This document shows, in pieces, positions 15,067 to 22,286 of a stretch of DNA of 64,000 nucleotides. The notes under the pieces were generated by a model. That model had not been told where the DNA came from and did no database searches. It saw only the letters and a list, made by a program, of their open reading frames with translations. Numbering within the stretch: the first letter of the stretch is position 1; each line of letters begins with the position of its first letter. Source of the DNA: a virus; IMG/VR virus record IMGVR_UViG_3300046096_000464, positions 45,316 through 109,315 of that record. One strand, given 5' to 3'. The position numbers were made by a program, and so were the translations under genes.

Positions 15067-15096
15067 TTAGCCGATCTATTAGATCGGCTTTTTTTG
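15067..15096 (+). terminator. Intrinsic terminator, TAGCCGATC stem
   Basis: TAGCCGATCT and AGATCGGCTT pair tightly and run into seven T's, closing the cassette array. Confidence 0.88.
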
Positions 15097-15102
15097 TATC
15101 AG

Positions 15103-15402
15103 TCAAACACTATACTCTGTAATATGTGTAGCTGTGGTATATACATTATCTAGTCAGTCTTTTGTAGGAGAAAAGTCATTAAAAGCACTTCAAACCTATT
15201 GGATACGTCAAAGAGTATTATTATGCACTACCGATTATGTATGTCTATCTTGCTACCTAATGTAATAAAATCCAGATCGGAGATTGTAACTCCCAAACAC
15301 TATAGTCTGTAATATATGTAGCTGTGGTATATACATTATCTAGTCAGTCTTTTGTAGACAAAAAGTCATTAAAAGGACTACAAACCCATTGGAGATCGAT
15401 CG
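15103..15402 (+). repeat. Non-coding repeat units, copies 2 and 3
   Basis: 15103-15202 holds a second copy of the CAAACACTATACTCTGTAAT segment. 15175-15402 repeats the whole composite block of 13408-13635 with few changes. The repeats sit after a terminator and hold no gene. Their high identity over more than 200 bases outside coding frames suggests recent duplication or a selected RNA or DNA function. Confidence 0.8.
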
Positions 15403-15810
15403 CTACCTACCTCAGCTTAGTTACTAACATCCTCTCAAACTGCGCTAGAATGCCCGATCGACAGTGTTTGTAGTGTAGTGGTAGTGAAGTGTAGTTGTTG
15501 CCTGTGTTGTCATGTAATATACTACATCAGGAAGGACAAAAAGACAGTGTGTGGTTGTAGTGTAGTGAAGTATGCTGGATATGCCTGACTTTTTTACTCA
15601 TCGACTTCGCATGATTTAAAATAGGGGGTAGGGGGTTTCCTATAAGAATTTGACTTCTAAGACAGTGCATTTGACGGATATATTTACCAATCTTTTTAAA
15701 ATTTTTTTAGAATTTTTTTTTTTGAAAAGGTCTTTAGATTTGCCAGCTATATTTACAAATCTTTTAAAATTTTTTTTAATAATAAATAAATAAACAAATA
15801 AATTTATATT
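15403..15810. other. Gene-free AT-rich spacer
   Basis: I see no gene here. The first part has GTAGTGTAGTGGTAGTGAAG-like repeats and a degenerate iterated motif (GCTAGAATGCCCGATCGAC at about 15441). The second part has GGGGGTAGGGGG (about 15604) and two copies of a TTTACAAATCTTTTAAAATT-type sequence with long A/T tracts. It separates the early-type array from the late-type gene at 15811. Confidence 0.6.
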
Positions 15811-16614
15811 ATGAGAAAATTATATCAACAAATTACAGAATTTTATGAATTGCAAGAAGCATTGAGCAAAATGCCATCATCGGATATAATTTCCGATGAA
15901 GGATATCATCAAACAAAACTTACGCATTATCAGGGAGATGCGGAATTTACACCAAGTAGATATCACCAAGATTATTCAGGGGTTACACATAGTGTAGCGT
16001 GGATGAATAAAAAAAAGGGTAACAGCAGTTCGATAACAGACAAAAAGAACACATTACATGATGCAGCACATTTACATAATCATTATATACAGAATAACAC
16101 AGATATTGGAGATGTAGTCAGATCTGATACTATGCCAGATGCGGATGGCGAAGGAAACAAACGAGCAAGAATATATGGAAAAATGGCAGGATTTGGGGGA
16201 CTAAATAAAGCGGGGGAACAATATGGAATCGTAAAAAAACACGCAGACGATCATCCAGAAGAACACAAACGAGGAAAAAAATATTTACATCCGTTAGAAC
16301 ATGATGAAATAAACGCGCATGGAGATAAACCTAGTGCTGGTTCGACTGATGGAAAAATTCGTACTATGAGTAGAGATTATGGAGAAGGGGGGAAATTACA
16401 TATCACTCGAAGAAATAGAGTAATGCACGGAACTGCAATAAATGCAGATGGGAGCGAATCCGAACATATGACAGATACAGAATCCGATCATCCAGACAAT
16501 GAAAAACATTTAGCAGAACTACATAGTCATCACAAAGATTATGTAAATTCTAAACAAAAATCTAAAACTCCAGCAATTGATGCGCTAATTACGAAGTTAA
16601 AAACTAAAAAATAG
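15811..16614 (+). CDS. Hypothetical hydrophilic His-rich protein, 267 aa
   Basis: I do not recognise this protein. It is very hydrophilic and rich in His, Asp, Lys and Gly (HADDHPEEHKRGKKYLHPLE; SESEHMTDTESDHPDNEKHL). It has almost no hydrophobic core after residue 25 and ends in a basic helix (IDALITKLKTKK). The composition suits a disordered or scaffold-type protein, or a cleaved internal head protein; this is inference. It is preceded by AAATAAATAAATAAACAAATAAAT instead of a typical ribosome-binding site and followed by a palindrome copy and a strong hairpin terminator. Confidence 0.65.
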   Translation: MRKLYQQITEFYELQEALSKMPSSDIISDEGYHQTKLTHYQGDAEFTPSRYHQDYSGVTHSVAWMNKKKGNSSSITDKKNTLHDAAHLHNHYIQNNTDIGDVVRSDTMPDADGEGNKRARIYGKMAGFGGLNKAGEQYGIVKKHADDHPEEHKRGKKYLHPLEHDEINAHGDKPSAGSTDGKIRTMSRDYGEGGKLHITRRNRVMHGTAINADGSESEHMTDTESDHPDNEKHLAELHSHHKDYVNSKQKSKTPAIDALITKLKTKK

Positions 16615-16632
16615 AAAAATTATTAAATTTAA

Positions 16633-16672
16633 TAATGACCTTCTAAAATCAATTAGAAGGTCATTATTTTTA
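16633..16672. terminator. Intrinsic terminator, GACCTTCTAA stem
   Basis: AATGACCTTCTAA and TTAGAAGGTCATT form a long stem followed by ATTTTT, directly after a palindrome copy. Near-identical hairpins lie at 22175, 27664, 32651 and 58017. Confidence 0.9.
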
Positions 16673-16705
16673 TAATTTGGTACTAGTAGTCATTATTTAG
16701 ATTAT

Positions 16706-16745
16706 CATTCGTTGTAGGGCATCCTAGAGGGGTCTGAGAGCATAA
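16706..16745 (-). promoter_or_regulatory. Iterated element, inverted copy
   Basis: GTTGTAGGGCATCCTAGAGG followed by GGTCTGAGAGCATAATA is the reverse of the element at 843. The TGAGAGCATAATA part equals the 3' end of the HNH family genes, as if an HNH copy had been lost from this site. Confidence 0.5.
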
Positions 16746-16756
16746 TATAGGTTCCC

Positions 16757-17143
16757 CTAATATGTGTCATTATTAAAAAGAATATTATAAATTTGAATGA
16801 GTGGAATAAATCTGTGATAATATGTCACAGGGGTACTATTAATCACTTCTACCGTCTTCTGGGTTTGGATTGCCATAAATATCACCAACTCTTTGTAAAT
16901 TATATCGCATTTCAATCTATTTGGGTGTATACAACTTAGAATAGTTTCAAGAACATCAAATGGGGGGTTTGGTGACTGTTCATAGATACCATCTTCATTT
17001 TCAGTGAATGAGATGAGATGTGAGTGATGAACATAATCGAAGTCTATTTTCTCATCAGCACAAAACTCATGAGGATCCCATATTGTTCCAATAGAACTGG
17101 TTAACAAATGCTGAAATTTGTTATAAAAATCTTGGTATGCCAT
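16757..17143 (-). CDS. Hypothetical protein, 128 aa, paralog of the gene upstream
   Basis: I do not recognise the family. The protein is clearly paralogous to the one encoded just upstream at 17143-17523: both share FYNKF.HLLT.S.GT.WDPHEF, DY.HH.H, and a similar PVTYYHRFIPLIQIYNILF end. The ATG overlaps the upstream stop as TGATG at 17141-17145, so the two are translationally coupled. The tandem duplication suggests a small family under diversification. No catalytic motif is obvious; the repeated HH and DPHE residues could bind metal, but this is speculative. Confidence 0.7.
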   Translation of the reverse strand: MAYQDFYNKFQHLLTSSIGTIWDPHEFCADEKIDFDYVHHSHLISFTENEDGIYEQSPNPPFDVLETILSCIHPNRLKCDIIYKELVIFMAIQTQKTVEVINSTPVTYYHRFIPLIQIYNILFNNDTY

Positions 17144-17523
17144 CAGTATAAAAATAGTAAATTGTAGAACTGTCTGATATGAATGAAGTGGTGCAAAATG
17201 GTAGTAGGTACACGATTAACCCAACCAAGAGTTTTTTGATGTCGAATAGACATATAAACTTCAATTTCTTTAAGTTTTATATCATTGTTCATTCTTCTAC
17301 CAGAATGGACAGCATTAAATATTTCTTCTAGTTCATCAAATATAGGTTCGGGGGGTTGTGTAAGTATAGTATCAACTCCTTTAATAGTATAAATAGGATG
17401 GTTATGGTGGATAAAATCGAAGTTAATTTTCTCACTAGCATCGAATTCGTGAGGATCCCACAAAGTGCCGACAGAATTAGTGAGGAGGTGTTCAAATTTG
17501 TTATAAAATTCGGTGTAAGTCAT
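17143..17523 (-). CDS. Hypothetical protein, 126 aa, tandem paralog
   Basis: This is the upstream partner of the tandem pair with 16757-17143. It reads MTYTEFYNKFEHLLTNSVGT at the start, has LWDPHEFDASEKINFDFIHH in the first third and ends VPTTILHHFIHIRQFYNLLF. Identity to the partner is highest in the first 45 residues and at the C terminus. It starts 5 bases after the stop of the gene at 17528-17890, so the three form one operon. The function is unknown. Confidence 0.7.
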   Translation of the reverse strand: MTYTEFYNKFEHLLTNSVGTLWDPHEFDASEKINFDFIHHNHPIYTIKGVDTILTQPPEPIFDELEEIFNAVHSGRRMNNDIKLKEIEVYMSIRHQKTLGWVNRVPTTILHHFIHIRQFYNLLFLY

Positions 17524-17527
17524 ATTT

Positions 17528-17890
17528 TTATAATCCTCGCAATAATGAGTTTAAATTAGACAAATCTTCAGAAGATAGTGTATATGTCTCAATATAAGTG
17601 TTGTTACAGTGTTCAATTTTGATGGTTATTTCGGCACCAAAACGAATAAGAGTTAATTTGTGGGGATAAGCATTACGACAGATTGTAATAGTCCGAGTAT
17701 TTTTTACAAAAGAGCGTTTGTGAAAGTATTGAATTTTGCCGTTAGGTACAAGTTTATTATTACAACCAGGAACAGAATCTGTCAATACTTGATATACAGG
17801 AACTAGTAATACATCACTAGTCATTTGTTCTGTTAAGTGGTACAATTTGGCATCAACAAGAGAATCAAAAATTTTAGTATCAGAAGACAT
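17528..17890 (-). CDS. Hypothetical protein, 120 aa
   Basis: I do not recognise this protein. It begins MSSDTKIFDSLVDAKLYHLT. A basic central part (KIQYFHKRSFVKNTRTITIC) is followed by a beta-rich stretch (LIRFGAEITIKIEHCNNTYI) and a helical end (SSEDLSNLNSLLRGL). It is the first gene of the operon with the two paralogs downstream. A degenerate iterated motif (GTAAGGCATTCTATGGGCAT, about 17924) lies in front of it, where a promoter would be expected. Confidence 0.65.
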   Translation of the reverse strand: MSSDTKIFDSLVDAKLYHLTEQMTSDVLLVPVYQVLTDSVPGCNNKLVPNGKIQYFHKRSFVKNTRTITICRNAYPHKLTLIRFGAEITIKIEHCNNTYIETYTLSSEDLSNLNSLLRGL

Positions 17891-17943
17891 AGTTAATTTG
17901 GTGAGAATATGTAAGTGGTGTAGTAAGGCATTCTATGGGCATC

Positions 17944-18642
17944 TCAGAACATAATCGGGGCATCCCAAGTAAGTTGATTCTCTAGATGTGCTTCGATCAA
18001 TTGGTTTAGTTTTGATTGATGTTCTGGAGTAAATTGTATAGTAGAATCAGGCAACCAATTAGGTACTTCTTTGAGGTATCGTTCGGGAGATACTACCCCT
18101 GATTTAGTGGCAAACTGATAATGAATGTTTTGAAGGCAATTCTGATCTTTTGAACCAAAATTTATAAATTTGTCATGTATTCTTGGCATACGGATTATTG
18201 TTTGATAGCTAGTACCACCACGATTATATTTTATACCTATAGGAAGTCCCGATGACTTTTTCATTAATGCTATATTGAACCAATTTGTCACTAATTCTAA
18301 ATTAGATCTTGTATTATTACTAGGATCGCCATCTATATGATTGATCACCCAATTTTGATTAGTCTTCAATCCAACTATTAATTCATAAATTTTTACATTT
18401 TTTCCATTTTTCTTTGTACTAAATCTGCCTTCACAATCCGGACACCAATTATATAGTTTTAATAGATCTACTTTATCAAGATCGATAGTATTAGTATATA
18501 ATCTACCAGTATTAGTATTGAGTACATGTAAAGTTTCATCTACAAACAATTGATTAAAAATTAATTTATAATTACTTTTATTTACATTATGATGAGGTAG
18601 ATCGAATTCCCATTTATTAGTAGTGTTGGTATAATGAATCAT
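17944..18642 (-). CDS. HNH homing endonuclease with AP2-like DNA-binding domain, family copy 1
   Basis: This is an intact member (232 residues) of a family present seven times in the window. The HNH core is NWVINHIDGDPSNNTRSNLE, with the His of INHIDGD and the Asn of SNN as the expected catalytic and metal residues. It is followed by an AP2-like segment (SYQTIIRMPRIHDKFINFGS) and a conserved end LIEAHLENQ.TWD.PI. I start at ATG 18642 (MIHYTNTTNKWEF) because other copies begin MIHFC; the longer frame from 18693 overlaps the preceding gene. The ATG overlaps the upstream stop (ATGA). Free-standing HNH enzymes of this kind spread by nicking intron-less or endonuclease-less alleles. Confidence 0.85.
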   Translation of the reverse strand: MIHYTNTTNKWEFDLPHHNVNKSNYKLIFNQLFVDETLHVLNTNTGRLYTNTIDLDKVDLLKLYNWCPDCEGRFSTKKNGKNVKIYELIVGLKTNQNWVINHIDGDPSNNTRSNLELVTNWFNIALMKKSSGLPIGIKYNRGGTSYQTIIRMPRIHDKFINFGSKDQNCLQNIHYQFATKSGVVSPERYLKEVPNWLPDSTIQFTPEHQSKLNQLIEAHLENQLTWDAPIMF

Positions 18643-18983
18643 ACAGTTTGTCTCATTCGCAAATAAAGGATAGTAGGTAAGCATAAATGGCAATGAGGCG
18701 GCATACCAGCATTCCAGACAATAGGAGATTCTTTATCGTCGTCACATTCTAATCTGTAAGATATTTGAGTAGATTTGGGGAAAGATTTAGTGGTATGGTA
18801 TAGTTCAAGAACCATATTAGTGATTACATAATTTACAATTTCTTGGACAGAAGGGACTACGCAAATATAATCTTCGAGATTGATTGATCTTAGGTAATTA
18901 TTGTCTTGATTGTTTATGTTTATTGAGTAAATCGTATCTTCGAGATTGATTTGTTTAATGAGTTGATAGATTTGTTGAGTCAT
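18639..18983 (-). CDS. Hypothetical protein, 114 aa
   Basis: I do not recognise this protein. The first half carries a duplicated phrase, NLEDTIYSI and NLEDYICVV. The second half has a Cys/His/Trp-rich end (SPIVWNAGMPPHCHLCLPTI). It overlaps the preceding ORF by 29 bases and its stop overlaps the HNH start (ATGA), so it forms a coupled cluster. The Cys/His end could bind zinc but lacks a standard pattern. Confidence 0.6.
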   Translation of the reverse strand: MTQQIYQLIKQINLEDTIYSININNQDNNYLRSINLEDYICVVPSVQEIVNYVITNMVLELYHTTKSFPKSTQISYRLECDDDKESPIVWNAGMPPHCHLCLPTILYLRMRQTV

Positions 18984-19158
18984 ATTTTGGCGAAAGAGAT
19001 GAATAATAATTGACTAATACTTTAGTAACATTGTCACACATAGATTGTTGTTCTTCTAGCGTCATTCCTTCCATAAGATTATTACACTCTTGAATGTAGG
19101 AATTGACATGATTATTAAATTTAATAATTAGTGAGTGAGTGGAGTAGGTTGTTCCCAA
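18955..19158 (-). CDS. Small ORF, 67 aa, overlapping its neighbours
   Basis: I do not recognise it. The frame from 19158 overlaps the end of the HNH gene at 19128 by 31 bases, and its residues LIIKFNNH are encoded by a copy of the iterated palindrome (19111-19128). The downstream part (SYIQECNNLMEGMTLEEQQS) looks like a real helical protein. The true start is uncertain, because there is no ATG between 19158 and the MEGM codon. Translational coupling to the HNH gene is possible. Confidence 0.4.
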   Translation of the reverse strand: MGTTYSTHSLIIKFNNHVNSYIQECNNLMEGMTLEEQQSMCDNVTKVLVNYYSSLSPKYDSTNLSTH

Positions 19159-19832
19159 GTTGCTTGATTAGCTAGATGTGCTTCAATTAATTTATCTAGT
19201 TTTGATTGATGTTCTGGAGTGAATAGGATAGTATGATCTGGTAGCCAGTTTGGGACTGATAATAGATATCTTTCTGGCAATACTAAACCTGATTTAATAG
19301 CAAATTGGTAGTGCAAGTTTTGAAGATAGTTAAGATCTTCAGAACCAAAATTTATTTGTTTCTTTACTCTTGGCATAGCAATTTGTGTTTGATAGCTACT
19401 ATCACCATGATGATACAGTATACCAATAGGAAGTCCAGATGACTTCTTCATTATTGCGGTGTTGAACCAATTAGTGACTAATTCTAAATTAGATCTTGTA
19501 TTATTACTAGGATCGCCATTTATATGATTGATCACCCAATTCTTATTAGTCTTTGCACCATATACAGATTCATGAATTTTTACAGTTTGTCCATTTTTAT
19601 ATGTTAGAAATCTACCTTTATTGTCAGGACACCAATTATATAGTTTAAGAAGATCTACTTTATCAAGATCGATAGAATTAGTATATAATTTACCAGTATT
19701 AGTATTGAGCAGATGTAGTAGATCGTCTACAAATAATTGATTATATGTTAATGGCTTACAAGATCCATTATTTATATTATGATGAGGCTGAACGAACTGA
19801 TAGAAATTGAGTATTTTGCAGAAATGTATCAT
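19128..19832 (-). CDS. HNH homing endonuclease with AP2-like domain, family copy 2
   Basis: This intact copy of 234 residues starts MIHFCKILNFYQFVQPHHN, has the HNH core NWVINHINGDPSNNTRSNLE and the AP2-like part SYQTQIAMPRVKKQINFGSE, and ends LIEAHLANQATWEQPTPLTH. Compared with copy 1 the core shows INGD instead of IDGD. The longer frame from 19874 would overlap the methyltransferase gene, so ATG 19832 is preferred. It lies between the methyltransferase and the cluster at 18.6-19.1 kb. An extended -10-like GTTATAG...ATTAATTATGAT region precedes it. Confidence 0.85.
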   Translation of the reverse strand: MIHFCKILNFYQFVQPHHNINNGSCKPLTYNQLFVDDLLHLLNTNTGKLYTNSIDLDKVDLLKLYNWCPDNKGRFLTYKNGQTVKIHESVYGAKTNKNWVINHINGDPSNNTRSNLELVTNWFNTAIMKKSSGLPIGILYHHGDSSYQTQIAMPRVKKQINFGSEDLNYLQNLHYQFAIKSGLVLPERYLLSVPNWLPDHTILFTPEHQSKLDKLIEAHLANQATWEQPTPLTH

Positions 19833-19866
19833 AATTAATCCCCTATAACAAAAATGGTGAGAAATG

Positions 19867-20367
19867 TCAACCAAATACTACCACCATTGAGTCGAAAGTA
19901 CCTGAGTTTTTAGCTTTTGGTAGATGTTCTGTGTTGGGGATAGAATTTATACCAGTGCCAGGATTGATATGGGCGGGTTGTAGTACACCATTAACTTTAA
20001 TCTTACCAATACCTTCAAATTTTAGTCTGCCTTCTATGAATAGAATTTGACTAGCATGAGGTTTAATTACATGGTGATAAAGTCTGGTAGACGTGCTGAC
20101 AGGAAGTAGAAATACAGATTTATTACCATTAATTTGCCATTCTGCTAACCCCTTCATAACAAATGCTTCTTTTTCTATTTTGCTGTATGGAGGATTGACA
20201 AAATTAACTTTTTTCCAAGGGACGATTAGTGCATCATTTTCTGGCGTGATTACTTCATTTATGGGGCAAACATCAAACATTTCACCATGTACATCAACTA
20301 ATTGATCGTAGAAATATTTTGGTGTCGTCCAATGATTACTTGGGTTGGAAATTCTAGGTTTAGTCAT
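19867..20367 (-). CDS. dam: Phage DNA N6-adenine methyltransferase (Dam family)
   Basis: This 166-residue protein matches the small phage Dam-type N6-adenine methyltransferases (DNA_N-6-adenine-Mtase). The N terminus NHWTTPKYFYDQLVDVHGEMFDV is typical, the catalytic NPPYS is present (residue about 58) in VNFVNPPYSKIEKEAFVMKG, and the end FDSMVVVFG is also characteristic. The length is normal. Such enzymes methylate adenine in phage DNA, often to escape host restriction. It precedes the HNH copy in the same direction. Upstream, GCTATAATTATATGAAAG resembles the -10 region found before the homing endonuclease genes. Confidence 0.87.
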   Translation of the reverse strand: MTKPRISNPSNHWTTPKYFYDQLVDVHGEMFDVCPINEVITPENDALIVPWKKVNFVNPPYSKIEKEAFVMKGLAEWQINGNKSVFLLPVSTSTRLYHHVIKPHASQILFIEGRLKFEGIGKIKVNGVLQPAHINPGTGINSIPNTEHLPKAKNSGTFDSMVVVFG

Positions 20368-20424
20368 TTTTGATTAATTTCTATCTTTCATATAATTATA
20401 GCATCAATCACTATAGAATGTCAA

Positions 20425-20455
20425 CAAAAAAAGAGAGCAATTATTGCTCTCTTTC
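20425..20455 (-). terminator. Intrinsic terminator on the - strand
   Basis: AGAGAGCAA and TTGCTCTCT pair around TTA; on the - strand the stem runs into TTTTTTTGTTG. It lies 34 bases downstream of the 42-aa ORF at 20489-20617. Confidence 0.85.
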
Positions 20456-20488
20456 TTAATATTTTGAGTGGTGTTATCCAACAAAGAA

Positions 20489-20617
20489 TTATCCAAGTGT
20501 ATTAGGCTTCGATTTGCGAATTACTTTAACTGGTGGAAGAACATAATAATCAGTCACTAACCGAGTTGCGCCAGTTGTCGCTTTCATTAATTGTGCATTT
20601 CGTTCAGTGTTGGTCAT
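20489..20617 (-). CDS. Very small ORF, 42 aa
   Basis: The frame reads MTNTERNAQLMKATTGATRL and ends KVIRKSKPNTLG. It is supported by an intrinsic terminator right after it and by the absence of any other gene in this interval. It is basic, with a PPVKVIRKSKP tail that could bind nucleic acid. It is not recognised. Confidence 0.5.
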   Translation of the reverse strand: MTNTERNAQLMKATTGATRLVTDYYVLPPVKVIRKSKPNTLG

Positions 20618-20660
20618 AAAATTTTGGTGAGAGAGTGGAATATATCTATTATAACATTAT

Positions 20661-20933
20661 TTATTGATATTTGTAAAGTAATTTGCGAAGTTCTATTGAC
20701 TTACCATTTACGACAATCATCATTTTTTTCAATTGTTCTGACCAAAATATGTGTGGATTGTATATTCGTTCAAATCGAGGAAAATATTGTCTCAAGTTTT
20801 GTCCGTGTTTGCAATCACAAAAATCTAGAACATTAAAAGATTTGAGAAATTTGCTACCTTCACTATGGTATAAACGCAAACCAAGATCTTTGCATTTACA
20901 ATTTGACAACCAGCCAGACGAAATTATGCTCAT
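20661..20933 (-). CDS. Hypothetical protein, 90 aa
   Basis: I do not recognise this protein. It has two Cys pairs (SNCKCKDLGLR and DFCDCKHGQNL), an aromatic-rich middle (LRQYFPRFERIYNPHIFWSE) and a basic end (GKSIELRKLLYKYQ). The Cys-x-Cys pairs may bind metal. It follows the 105-aa ORF with a 1-base gap, so the two are probably one operon. A frame on the opposite strand also covers this region and is the less likely one. Confidence 0.5.
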   Translation of the reverse strand: MSIISSGWLSNCKCKDLGLRLYHSEGSKFLKSFNVLDFCDCKHGQNLRQYFPRFERIYNPHIFWSEQLKKMMIVVNGKSIELRKLLYKYQ

Positions 20934-20934
20934 A

Positions 20935-21252
20935 TTAACTAATAAATGTGTTGCTAGGCGATCCGATGATTACCCCTCCGTATATACCTATATTATCACC
21001 AATTTTTAATTTTGGCAATCCTCCAGAGTACGAATTTGTAGCGGTGCCAGCAGCAAATAGTTGATCGGGCAAACACGGGGATGCACAGGTCAGATTAATA
21101 TTACTTCTAATCCCATAAAATCCCGCAGTTAGAACGGGATAACCATTTACGAAGTTGTTATTTTGTCTGACTAATGGTGTTTGGGGGTAAATGCAGCAGG
21201 GGGGTATTGCGGACAGTGACACAAAACAGGATGAATTTGCTACTTGACTCAT
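20935..21252 (-). CDS. Possible PAAR-like spike-tip protein, 105 aa
   Basis: The protein ends with IGDNIGIYGGVIIGSPSNTFIS, which resembles the terminal repeat of PAAR proteins (G.I..GSP.VF...). An earlier stretch GYPVLTAGFYGIRSNINLTC could be the first repeat. It is rich in Pro, Gly and Cys and small like T4 gp5.4, a PAAR protein that sharpens the tail spike. This call is a resemblance only: the metal-binding His pattern of classical PAAR is not seen, although several Cys are present. It lies next to a GIY-YIG gene and upstream of a 90-aa orphan. Confidence 0.4.
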   Translation of the reverse strand: MSQVANSSCFVSLSAIPPCCIYPQTPLVRQNNNFVNGYPVLTAGFYGIRSNINLTCASPCLPDQLFAAGTATNSYSGGLPKLKIGDNIGIYGGVIIGSPSNTFIS

Positions 21253-21347
21253 ATAAATTTATTTATTTATCACTTAATATTTATAATATTATAACATGCT
21301 TCCAGGTTTTTGCTAACTTTATATCATTAATAGTAGCCTTATGAACA

Positions 21348-22088
21348 TTATATTTTTTTGATATATATATATATATATACTCCAGTAAACCCATCTCTTA
21401 GTAATACTTTTATTTCTCGCACTTGTTGTTCATTTAACTTTGCATGTGGTGCCTTTTCGCCACACAAAGAAACTGACAAGTTTTTTTTATGTTCGTCGGT
21501 AAAAATTCGCCCAGCCATAACAACTGATAAATGTTTCTTCGCTTCTTCTGATAAAGTTTTTCCCTTTTGAGAAGCAGACATATTTTTCTTAGTTTGCTGC
21601 GTGTGTTTATATCCATACAAAGGATGTTCTTCCCCAAATTTTCCATACATGGGATTATTACTACCAACTTTGCAATTTGATAGTTTTTGTTTAGTTTTTT
21701 CTGATGGAGTGTTACCGATATGAGAATCAGACATTTTTTTCCTTGTTGATGTGGAAAAATCTTTTGCAAAATTAGGATGATTTTCACCAGATAACCCGTT
21801 ACCACCACCAGAAATTGGCGAAAAATTCATACAATATGGTTTGTGCAAATGTTCGGCGATCAATTCCGTCTCTGCTATCATCAATTCTTCTATGGTGTCA
21901 TAGTAAGAAAGTATTGTTCGTCGCAATAGATTCTTATCTTTAATAGACTTCACCCATTTACCAGATCCCAAATAAGGATCATTATCTGGATGTTTGTCTG
22001 ATGAGTGCATACCGTAATATTTCTTATCACTACCCACTAGGATAGTTTCATACAAATAGTTATATTTTTTAGGGGTTCTGTTGGTCAT
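21348..22088 (-). CDS. GIY-YIG homing endonuclease (Seg-like) with frameshifted C terminus
   Basis: The N-terminal GIY-YIG domain is visible: NYLYETILVGSDKKYYGMHS, then DNDPYLGSGKWVKSIK, and a Glu in MIAETELIAEH. NUMOD3-type repeats follow (HPLYGYKHTQQTKKNMSASQ; GRIFTDEHKKNLSVSLCGEK), then KLNEQQVREIKVLLRDGFTG. Here the frame enters an (AT)9 run at 21361-21378 and ends VYIYIYIKKI. In a shifted frame the expected tail continues as SKKYNVHKATINDIKLAKTW to a stop at 21281-21283. The microsatellite has therefore shortened the DNA-binding tail. I start at ATG 22088 (MTNRTPKKYN); a longer frame begins at 22118. Confidence 0.8.
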   Translation of the reverse strand: MTNRTPKKYNYLYETILVGSDKKYYGMHSSDKHPDNDPYLGSGKWVKSIKDKNLLRRTILSYYDTIEELMIAETELIAEHLHKPYCMNFSPISGGGNGLSGENHPNFAKDFSTSTRKKMSDSHIGNTPSEKTKQKLSNCKVGSNNPMYGKFGEEHPLYGYKHTQQTKKNMSASQKGKTLSEEAKKHLSVVMAGRIFTDEHKKNLSVSLCGEKAPHAKLNEQQVREIKVLLRDGFTGVYIYIYIKKI

Positions 22089-22174
22089 AAAAATTAATGA
22101 TAAAGACAGCATTATCATACTAACATATATTGGCGCAAAATACCACCACCAAATTCTAAATTATTAAATTTAAT

Positions 22175-22213
22175 AATGACCTTCTAAAAATCAATTAGGA
22201 GGTCATTATTTTT
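22175..22213. terminator. Intrinsic terminator, GACCTTCTAA stem
   Basis: AATGACCTTCTAA pairs with TTAGGAGGTCATT, followed by T's, next to a palindrome copy. One pair differs from the 16633 copy (C-G becomes C-G/T-G), and the stem is kept. Confidence 0.85.
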
Positions 22214-22286
22214 ATGATTTGATGCTAGTGGTCATTATTTCAATTAAGACCTGCTACATGGCATTTTAGACCCCTCCCAGGGCATA

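Noticed and set aside
13408-15402. Repeats near 13.4 and 15.2 kb as a CRISPR array
   Set aside because: The units are over 100 bases, few in number and not separated by regular unique spacers; no cas gene is present.
15598-15625. G-rich tract GGGGGTAGGGGG as a G-quadruplex or origin signal
   Set aside because: Only two G-runs are close together, which is not enough for a stable intramolecular quadruplex, and nothing else marks an origin.
20683-21009. 108-codon + strand frame opposite the small - strand genes
   Set aside because: It crosses two well-spaced - strand genes and contains no start signal; all genes around are on the - strand.
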